This document shows, piece by piece, positions 31,676 to 37,767 of a DNA stretch of 37,767 bases. Numbering within the stretch: position 1 is the stretch's first letter; each line of letters opens with the position of its first letter. The DNA lies in assembly GCA_964510375.1 (NCBI GenBank), contig CAZEBR010000013.1, positions 1 to 37,767 of the forward strand, written 5' to 3'. The position numbers and the translations under genes are program-made. The notes under the pieces are model-generated. The model saw nothing but the letters and a program-made list of their open reading frames with translations. It was not told where the DNA came from and searched no databases. Source of the stretch: CAYLJV01 sp964510375. Lineage in GTDB: Archaea; Hadarchaeota; Hadarchaeia; Hadarchaeales; JAGGTB01.

Positions 31676-31686
31676 GTTTAATAAAG
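31676..31686 (-). promoter_or_regulatory. TATA box of the arsR operon
   Basis: CTTTATTAAAC on the minus strand, centred about 28 nt upstream of ATG 31653. This is box A spacing for a leaderless message. Confidence 0.5.
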
Positions 31687-31937
31687 CTTTGCTTGAAAGA
31701 CGGGATCCAAAGGAGCCTACTCCGAACTGGCGCTCGGCCACTAAGTTTCGACCAGCCGGATTGCATGAACGACAACGTCTTCGCGCGTAATTCGATCGCA
31801 AAAACAAAAAGGAGGACATTCGACCGAATTTTAACTTACGGTTAGTTATACTAACTTACCTAGTACAATCTTCGATTTTGTTTAATAGTATCAAATTAAA
31901 AACGTCCGATTTTTGCAATCTCCCCATCGAGGCATCA
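31687..31937. other. Intergenic region upstream of the arsR operon
   Basis: No gene seen. The part 31700-31800 is GC-richer than other gaps but holds only short frames without Shine-Dalgarno sites. A perfect 15-bp inverted repeat GTTAGTTATACTAAC occurs near 31840-31855, 3' of the protease gene. Confidence 0.35.
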
Positions 31938-33150
31938 TCAACTAATCTCAGAATTTGAACTGGTGGAATCGGTTCGTTGACCCAATGCAATGCGTTTCTT
32001 CAGGAAGTAGAACAGGCCAGCAGCAATCACAGCTGTCGTGAAAAATGACGACACGAGAGCAAACTGAGAACCGGACAACTGGTAATACGCGGCTAGGGTA
32101 TCTATCACTCCGTGACCGACCATTAGAGCGGCTAGAGCCTTCAGGCCCCAGTTCCTCTTATAAGCATAGGCAATTATCGCCGTCGTGCAGCCGTGGAATA
32201 TCGTGACCAAGAATCTCTCTAATAAGCTTAGAAACCTCCACCGAAAGGGCAAGGCAGTTAGCGGAGCTCCAGCCTGAAACAAGCTCATGACCGGTATTAT
32301 GACCGCCTCAGCAAGACCAAAGCCTAACCCGATAAAAGCAGCAACCCTAATGGCTCTCTTCCTAGCCAGAGGATACCTAATTCCCTCCTGAAATATTCCT
32401 GCTATAAAGCCGAGATAAAGGGAAGATAATATTGTAAATGTAATCCCTTTGGCCACGATGCCCGCGTTAGATTTTAGCCCGAGTGCCCAAAAAGGAAGGC
32501 TCTGAATGTTTGGCTGCAATATCAGAGTGACAACCAGNNNNNNNNNNNNNNNNNNNNNNNNNNNNNNNNNNNNNNNNNNNNNNNNNNNNNNNNNNNNNNN
32601 NNNNNNNNNNNNNNNNNNNNNNNNNNNNNNNNNNNNNNNNNNNNNNNNNNNNNNNNNNNAGGAACGCCAAGGCCGCACCGACGACGGGAAAGGCTACAGT
32701 GAAAATTTTTGATACCATCATCCCTCCAGGCGTCCCATCTTTTTCCACCACCTCCGTGACCTGAACTCCCGCAAGCTCGTAACTACCGTCGATTTGATTA
32801 AAAATAAGTCTAAAAGTGAGGATTGCGTCATCAAAGGACATCTTATAAAAAGCCTTCGTATATTGGTCCTGCTCTTCCCTGACGAATTTGTAATTATCCG
32901 GCTGTCCATACTTCGAAATTAATCCACTTCTAAAACTGCCGAACTGATTTTCACCGAAAGCATTTTTCATTTCTTCGCTCAAGTAAGGTTCAAACTCTGA
33001 ATGATTACCGGACTTCAGTCCAGTGAAAAAGGAATCCGAAACTTCACTATAAGGTCGCTCCGCAAATACTGAACTGGGAACTAAGAAGGCTAAAAAAGCG
33101 GCCAGTGCAATAATTACTATGATTTTTTTATTATTTTCAACTGAAAACAT
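31938..33150 (-). CDS. DUF3887 domain fused to YhfC-family intramembrane protease, interrupted by assembly gap
   Basis: One gene read as two frames around 122 Ns. The 5' part starts at ATG 33150 (GAGGG 7 nt upstream), has a signal peptide (IIVIIALAAFLAFLVPSSVFA) and a DUF3887-like domain with FFTGLKSGNHSEFEPYLSEE. It enters a membrane segment just before the gap. The 3' part is YhfC: FQEGIRYPLARKRA, GLGFGLAEAVIIPVM, RFLVTIFHGCTTAIIAYA and LMVGHGVIDTLAA carry the Glu and His residues of this glutamic-type protease. The missing piece would be about 40 residues, enough for one or two spans. The frames differ by one, so the true gap is probably 121 or 124 nt. Two separate genes remain possible. 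Confidence 0.75.
32538..32659. other. Assembly gap (122 Ns)
   Basis: A run of 122 undetermined bases within the DUF3887-YhfC gene. The length is a scaffolding estimate, so frame relations across it are not reliable. Confidence 0.99.
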
Positions 33151-33330
33151 CTTTGCGCCCTCATTATCGCAATATAACCCTTTAGATGTTCTCGGAGTAA
33201 CTATAAATCTTTTGAGGAACAATAGTTGCTAACCCAAAAAGGAACGGAGAAATATACTTTTTTGCTAAACTTTCGTGACCTTTATCAATAGATTTCATAA
33301 AACAAGTGTGAAAACAAAAAATCCGAAAGT

Positions 33331-34287
33331 CTAAGAGAACTCGGGCATTACCTCATCGACGAATCTTTGAAGAGTTTCCCAATCGTTTTTCGGCGGGTCG
33401 ATGATAAACAGATCTACACCCACATCCTGAAATTCACCTATCTGTTCTATCACATCCTCAGGAGATCCGATCACGCCCCTGTATTCGCCACGGGGAGCCG
33501 GTCCAGTCCCCGTTTTCTTTTTCAGCTCTTCGTAAGCATCATGCGCTTCCTCCGTGGTATCCCTTATCACCAGAGTGCTTAAGAGGGACTTCTCTATTTC
33601 TTCACAATCTCTCCCGACATCCTCACAGTGATGGGTGAGCACGTCGATTTTGTGAGAGTAACCCTCGGGATTGGTCGCAAACAAGTTCCACATATCTGCC
33701 AGTTCGGCGGTCGCGCGGAGAGTAAGTTTCTCCCCTCCACCTCCGACGAGAATGGGTGGATGAGGATCTTGGAGGGGTTTGGGTTCCAATATGAGATCTT
33801 CAATTTTATAGTAATCCCCCTCGTAAGTCACCGGACTGTCCTGAGTCCACATTTTTTTGATCAACTTGACCGCGTCCTCCATCTGTTGAATCCGCGTCGA
33901 GGCATCGGGAAAATCGTAACCGTAAGCCTCGTATTCATCCTCGTACCAACCCGCTCCTATGCCGAACGTCGCCCTGCCCTGCGATACGTGGTCGAGGGTA
34001 TTCATAATATACCCCAAGAACGCGGGGTTTCTGTAATGAACGCAGGTGACCAAGGCGCCAAGTCGTATCCGATCCGTTGCTGCAGCGACTGCCGAGAGGC
34101 TCGTATAGCATTCGAAGAACCCTTCGTCCACTTCGCCCGCTGGAGGAATCTGCCACAGATGGTCCATAAAAGAAAACCACTCGAATCCGTGAGATTCCAC
34201 GAATTTTGCCCTCTCGCGAACGGAATCGAAAACCGGCTTATCTTCGTCCAAATATTCAAAGGATGCGTTATGATAACCGAATCTCAA
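33331..34287 (-). CDS. LLM-class (luciferase-like) flavin/F420-dependent oxidoreductase
   Basis: A TIM-barrel oxidoreductase of 318 residues. MRFGYHNASFEYLDED leads the first strand, ERAKFVESHGFEWFSFMDHL and DRIRLGALVTCVHYRNPAFL follow, and GRATFGIGAGWYEDEYEAYG is the cofactor-phosphate loop; HPPILVGGGGEKLTLRATAE is also characteristic. Archaeal members usually use F420, and FMN or FAD is the alternative. The substrate cannot be read. It is a single gene, with no operon partner. Confidence 0.85.
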   Translation of the reverse strand: MRFGYHNASFEYLDEDKPVFDSVRERAKFVESHGFEWFSFMDHLWQIPPAGEVDEGFFECYTSLSAVAAATDRIRLGALVTCVHYRNPAFLGYIMNTLDHVSQGRATFGIGAGWYEDEYEAYGYDFPDASTRIQQMEDAVKLIKKMWTQDSPVTYEGDYYKIEDLILEPKPLQDPHPPILVGGGGEKLTLRATAELADMWNLFATNPEGYSHKIDVLTHHCEDVGRDCEEIEKSLLSTLVIRDTTEEAHDAYEELKKKTGTGPAPRGEYRGVIGSPEDVIEQIGEFQDVGVDLFIIDPPKNDWETLQRFVDEVMPEFS

Positions 34288-34428
34288 TATACCACTCCAT
34301 CATTCATTAAAGGATCAACCATAATAATTTTTATCGATGAAATATCGCACTATAAAGTCTTAATTAGAATAAGAGATTTTTAGGACTCCAATCGCCAAAA
34401 TAAAAGCAAGCAGAAAGGTGGAAAGTGG

Positions 34429-34519
34429 TGCGGCCGGCGGGATTTGAACCCGCGTATCGGGCTTTCCTCCTAAACATTGATGGAGGGCCCGAGTCTTAGG
34501 CCAACTAGACCACGGCCGC
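34429..34519 (-). tRNA. tRNA-Gly (anticodon UCC) with a 17-nt intron
   Basis: A full cloverleaf can be drawn. Acceptor stem GCGGCCG/CGGCCGC with discriminator A, D stem GTCT/AGAC, anticodon stem CGGGC/GCCCG, T stem GCGGG/CCCGC with loop TTCAAAT. The anticodon loop holds an intron at 34464-34480, after position 37. Positions 32-35 (CCTC) pair with intron GAGG, leaving 3-nt bulges at both cuts, the bulge-helix-bulge form read by the archaeal splicing endonuclease. The anticodon UCC is at 34482-34484 and C2-G71 supports Gly. CCA is encoded at 34426-34428. Position 33 is C, not the usual U. The box A is AAAATATAAAC at 34542-34552. Confidence 0.9.
34464..34480 (-). other. Intron of tRNA-Gly
   Basis: Seventeen nt at the canonical 37/38 site, beginning TCAATG and ending GGAGGAA on the minus strand. 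Its GAGG pairs with tRNA positions 32-35, and the 3' bulge AAA contributes position 38. The outer helix is weak, so the motif is slightly relaxed. Confidence 0.75.
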
Positions 34520-34541
34520 GCGTTTAAGAATTATCAAACTC

Positions 34542-34552
34542 GTTTATATTTT
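34542..34552 (-). promoter_or_regulatory. TATA box of tRNA-Gly (possibly shared with the B3/4 gene)
   Basis: AAAATATAAAC on the minus strand, about 28 nt upstream of the tRNA 5' end. The same AT-rich element on the plus strand lies 59-69 nt before ATG 34611 and could act for that gene too. Confidence 0.5.
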
Positions 34553-34610
34553 CTTTTTCCCCTATGTTCACAATCCAGAAACTTCAAAACATTTTTAGAA
34601 GCGTCCACAG

Positions 34611-35294
34611 ATGGGATTGGTAGACAAGATGCAGAGACTCGTGATAGACGAGAGGGTAAAAAATAAATTCCCGAACCTGAGCGTCCTGACCGATTTGGTG
34701 ACCGGCGTAAACGTGGAGAAAAAATCCGATGAGCTGGAAGAGTTCAAGGAAACGGTATACGAGGAGGTCAGAAAAGAGCACGACCTGAAGAATCTCAAGG
34801 ACGAGCGTACGTTTAGGGCGTACCGGGACTTCTTTTGGAAAATCGATATAGATCCCACGAAAATCAGACCCGCCTCGGAGGCGCTTGTAAGACGAGTCCT
34901 GCAGGGAAATGAACTACCCACCATAAACACTTTGGTCGACGCATACAACCTCGCCTCCCTCAAGTCGGGAATCCCACTGGCGGCCTTCGACAGCAAAAAC
35001 TTGAATGGAAAGCTAAAAATAAGACTGGGGGAAAGGGGCGAAAAGTTTCTGGGTATAGGTATGGAGAAGCCCATGGAACTCAAAGGCGGTGAAATCGTAG
35101 TTTCGGACGAGGAAAAACTGATCGCCATTTATCCTTACCGCGACTCCTCAGAGACGAAGATCACGACAAGAACACAGGAAGTCCTACTTATGGTGTGTGG
35201 TGCCCCGGAAGTGGGCGACAGGATGGAAAAAGCGGAAGAGATCATGCTCGAATACGTTAAACGCTTCTGCGACGGGGAAAAGAAACATGGATAA
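34611..35294 (+). CDS. Stand-alone B3/B4 tRNA-binding-domain protein (PheT-related)
   Basis: A 227-residue protein with the B3/4 domain of phenylalanyl-tRNA synthetase beta chain but no synthetase parts. KNLKDERTFRAYRDFFWKI, then RPASEALVRRVLQGNELPTI and TLVDAYNLASLKSGIPLAAF are the family core, and a closing VLLMVCGAPEVGDRMEKAEE matches the COG3382 group. Solo B3/4 proteins are thought to hydrolyse or sense misacylated or odd amino-acid substrates; the function is not proven. The 3' end overlaps the HAD gene by 8 nt, so they are co-translated. Confidence 0.8.
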   Translation: MGLVDKMQRLVIDERVKNKFPNLSVLTDLVTGVNVEKKSDELEEFKETVYEEVRKEHDLKNLKDERTFRAYRDFFWKIDIDPTKIRPASEALVRRVLQGNELPTINTLVDAYNLASLKSGIPLAAFDSKNLNGKLKIRLGERGEKFLGIGMEKPMELKGGEIVVSDEEKLIAIYPYRDSSETKITTRTQEVLLMVCGAPEVGDRMEKAEEIMLEYVKRFCDGEKKHG

Positions 35295-36003
35295 AAAGTT
35301 AGAAACAAACGTCAAGTCCATCATATTCGATCTTGACGAGACTCTTATCGACGCCGTTTCAGGGCTGGAAGCCGCCTGCGACGCGGTTAGCAAAAGGTTG
35401 TGCGATTTCGTCTCGATTCCAGACGGAAAATCCGCGGGGGACCTCTCAAAACTGCTCTGGAAGTTCAACAGGAGGATGAACAAGAAAAAAAACTATCAAA
35501 GAAATAGCTGGTGGCCCAAATTCGTAAAAGAACACGGTTTTGAGGGAGAGCTAGACCGAAACCAAGTGAGAGAGCTGACAGAAATCTACTGGAGTGCCTA
35601 CAGAGAAGCTTCAGGTCCATATCCCGCAACCAAGAAAACACTACAATACTTATCGGACGAGGGTTACTTGTTAGGAATCCTGACCGATACCGATGCGACG
35701 GAAACTTCGAAGAGGAAAAGAATAGAACCTTTTGACTTCACAGAACTCATGGATACAATCGTGATAGCCGGTCTCGACACCGAAAACACGAAACCTCATC
35801 CTGAACCCTACAGGCTGGTGACCTCCAATCTGGATTTGGACGTGAGCGAGTGTGCGATGGTCGGGGACAAACCTTTCACCGACATAGAGGGAGCCGAGTC
35901 CGCAGGAATGGTCTCGATTCTAATCAGGAGAAGAGACTGGAGCGCTAATGCCAACCCGGACTTCACGATAGAATCCCTGAAAGAACTCAAAAAAATTTTC
36001 TGA
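35287..36003 (+). CDS. HAD-superfamily hydrolase (subfamily IA)
   Basis: A 238-residue phosphatase-like protein. Motif I is IIFDLDETLID with the nucleophile and acid Asp, motif II LGILTDTDATE, motif III the Lys in NTKPHPEPYRLV, and motif IV VGDKPFTDIEGAESAG. The helical cap lies between residues 20 and 110. The substrate is unknown. It starts at ATG 35287, inside the last codons of the B3/4 gene, which suggests a joint function. Confidence 0.88.
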   Translation: MDKKLETNVKSIIFDLDETLIDAVSGLEAACDAVSKRLCDFVSIPDGKSAGDLSKLLWKFNRRMNKKKNYQRNSWWPKFVKEHGFEGELDRNQVRELTEIYWSAYREASGPYPATKKTLQYLSDEGYLLGILTDTDATETSKRKRIEPFDFTELMDTIVIAGLDTENTKPHPEPYRLVTSNLDLDVSECAMVGDKPFTDIEGAESAGMVSILIRRRDWSANANPDFTIESLKELKKIF

Positions 36004-36016
36004 AAATAAGAGAGAT

Positions 36017-37767
36017 CTAATCTACAAGGTCGTTGGGATTCGGGGGAGTGGGCTTCATACCCTTACGTTCCCTCGTTTCACTGATGGCTTCCTCTTGAAG
36101 GCTATCCGGTACCTGATCGAACTTTGCAAATTCGGAACCCCAAAGTGCTCGACCTTCCGTGGCGGATCGCATTGCAGCGGATAGACCGAAAGATTCCGCG
36201 ACGGGTATGGACGAGTCAACGATTGCCAGCTCTTCTTCCGACTCTATAGATTTCACTCGGCCTCTCCTGCTCTTGATGGCCTGCGTGACGTTTCCGAGGA
36301 ACTCCTGCGGAGTCCTTACCTCCACCTTGAGCAGGGGTTCCAACACGGTCGGATCCGCCGTCAAAAACGCCGCGTGGATCGCCTTTCGCGTAGCGGGCAT
36401 TATCTGAGCCGGTCCACGATGTATCGTGTCCTCGTGAAGCTTGGCATTGGTCAGTTTGACTTTAACCCCTCTAACGGGCTCTCCCATGAGAGGTCCTTCC
36501 TCCATGGCGTTCTCGAACGCGTCGGCCATGTACTCTTCGATCTCTCGCAAGTATTGAATCCCCTTCGTCGTGTCGACGAGGATGTTCTTACCCGAGACTG
36601 ATATCACGTTTTTGGCGGGCCTAGTATCCCACCCGAGTTCTCGGAGTTTCTTGGCTCGATCATTCTTGTTCTGTTTATCGTATATCTCCTCGTTCTCCAA
36701 GGCCTCCACGACCCCTGGGGAAAGAGGCTCCACGGCAAACTTGAGTCGATTGTGACGGTTAGGTGATACTCCCTCAACGGGACCTCCCTCGCCCTTTATA
36801 CTCTCCCTGTACACAACCAAGGGTTCGGATGTCTCAATCTCGAGTCCGGCATCCTCCAACTCGTGCTGAACGATTTGAAGGTGTAGCTCTCCCATCCCCG
36901 AAATAAGGTATTCCCCAGTTTCCTCGTCTATCTCGACCTCAACGTTCGGGTCCTCTCTGGAAATCCTCCTCATCTCGCTGATCAGCTGAGGTAGATCCTG
37001 ATAGTTCTTTGGTTCGACAGCAATCGTCACGACCGGTTCGCTCACGTACTGCAAGCCTTCGAAGCTCTTGGCCTCGATTCCCTTATCCACGATAGTCTCA
37101 CCAACGATGGCGTCTTCCATTCCGATTACGGCCGCTATATTCCCGGCGGGGGCCTCATCGACGCTTACCCTATCCGGGCCCATATATACTCCGACTTGCT
37201 GAACCCGGGCGTCCTTCCTCGCATTTAGCAGATGCACTTCCTTTCCGACTTCGAGGGAACCTGAGAAGATCCGCCCCGTGGAGATAACTCCAGCCTGATC
37301 GTCCACGATAACATCGGTAACGATCATGCAAAGGGGTCCGTCTTGATTACAATTATTCATGCTCTCTCCGAGTTCACTCTCTATATCTCCTCGCCATATC
37401 TCCGAAATTCTCTCTTCCTGGGCATCTTTCGGATTCGGGAGATGATTCACAACCATGTCCAGAATGACTTCATCGAGCGGGCTCTTTTCGGTGAGCTCCT
37501 CGACATTGTCATTTTTATGGGCTTCGATAATATCCTTGAACGTGATGTCCTTCTTCTCCATCTGGGGAGCAGAAAGGGCCCACTTTTCAGTGGCAGAACC
37601 GAAAGCTACCGATCCGCCTTCCACACTTACCTTCCACCTCTCCGCCAGTTCGTCGGGCGCGTATTTGTTAAGAAGCTTGTTGAACTTGCGAATGATCTTG
37701 ACAAATTTTTCCTGCATCTCGTCCGGATCAAGTTTGAGCTCGTCTATAAGGCGATCCACCTTGTTGA
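36017..37767 (-). CDS. fusA: Translation elongation factor 2 (aEF-2), 5'-truncated by the window
   Basis: The translocase GTPase. About 582 C-terminal residues are present, and the gene runs off the right edge just before the G4 motif NKVDR, which is the first visible element; P-loop and switches are outside the window. GPLCMIVTDVIVDDQAG opens domain II, and YLISGMGELHLQIV belongs to domain III. DTIHRGPAQIMPA carries the histidine (codon 36419-36421) converted to diphthamide, and the C-terminal RERKGMKPTPPNPNDLVD is typical. It is convergent with the HAD gene (13 nt between stops). The DUF71 protein at 1494-2138 is from the family that completes this modification. Confidence 0.96.
   Translation of the reverse strand, partial: NKVDRLIDELKLDPDEMQEKFVKIIRKFNKLLNKYAPDELAERWKVSVEGGSVAFGSATEKWALSAPQMEKKDITFKDIIEAHKNDNVEELTEKSPLDEVILDMVVNHLPNPKDAQEERISEIWRGDIESELGESMNNCNQDGPLCMIVTDVIVDDQAGVISTGRIFSGSLEVGKEVHLLNARKDARVQQVGVYMGPDRVSVDEAPAGNIAAVIGMEDAIVGETIVDKGIEAKSFEGLQYVSEPVVTIAVEPKNYQDLPQLISEMRRISREDPNVEVEIDEETGEYLISGMGELHLQIVQHELEDAGLEIETSEPLVVYRESIKGEGGPVEGVSPNRHNRLKFAVEPLSPGVVEALENEEIYDKQNKNDRAKKLRELGWDTRPAKNVISVSGKNILVDTTKGIQYLREIEEYMADAFENAMEEGPLMGEPVRGVKVKLTNAKLHEDTIHRGPAQIMPATRKAIHAAFLTADPTVLEPLLKVEVRTPQEFLGNVTQAIKSRRGRVKSIESEEELAIVDSSIPVAESFGLSAAMRSATEGRALWGSEFAKFDQVPDSLQEEAISETRERKGMKPTPPNPNDLVD

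Noticed and set aside
31690..31830. A non-coding RNA or small gene in the GC-richer intergenic segment
   Set aside because: No stable long stem is visible, and the short frames on both strands lack Shine-Dalgarno sites and protein-like composition.

Overview
The window is archaeal chromosomal DNA. The evidence is a set of archaeal or eukaryote-like information genes (L31e, L39e, L18a/LX, S19e, aIF6, aIF5A, EF-2 with its diphthamide histidine, prefoldin alpha, RNase P protein 4, Nep1, a PDCD5-like protein), a tRNA with a bulge-helix-bulge intron, an archaellin gene, and archaeal-type cobamide enzymes (CobY, CbiS, archaeal CobT). Many proteins are acidic and GAPDH is of the bacterial class I type, as in haloarchaea. 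A salt-adapted euryarchaeal or uncultured brine lineage fits, but this is inference. Shine-Dalgarno sites, TTG/GTG starts and leaderless promoters are mixed. One run of 122 Ns shows that this is a draft assembly.

Layout. 1-430: 5' part of a cofactor-independent phosphoglycerate mutase gene. 508-6668 (minus): a tight operon cbiB-cobT-cbiS-cobS-cobY-DUF71 ATPase-asparagine-synthase-like ligase. Divergent from it on plus are cobD, a 65-residue tandem-repeat protein and cobA. Together these give cobinamide cleavage, aminopropanol-phosphate supply, corrinoid adenosylation and nucleotide-loop assembly, so the island looks like cobamide salvage and late synthesis. No corrin-ring genes are present. 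9068-12832: endonuclease V, two membrane-anchored proteins with SAP/Rho-N-like heads, aIF5A and malic enzyme. 12858-15132 (minus): gap-pgk. 15257-18221 (plus): gatC-gatA-gatB.

18243-24758 (minus): the translation and secretion block nep1-rnp4-rps19e-PDCD5-rpl39e-rpl31e-eif6 // rpl18a-pfdA-ftsY. It is split at the double slash by a thiolase plus DUF35 pair on the opposite strand. 24839-26872: rhomboid protease and two envelope proteins.

26937-33150 is the accessory stretch. It holds an archaellin gene broken by a 52-bp insertion that forms a perfect 49-bp inverted repeat, a dense array of TGATAATCA-like sites upstream of that gene, a divergent winged-helix regulator followed by a 43-residue ORF, a frameshifted sugar epimerase, an ArsR/redox-disulfide/permease metalloid operon, and a DUF3887-YhfC intramembrane protease interrupted by the assembly gap. 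33331-37767: an F420-type luciferase-fold oxidoreductase, tRNA-Gly(UCC) with a 17-nt intron, a B3/4-domain protein with a HAD phosphatase, and most of EF-2.
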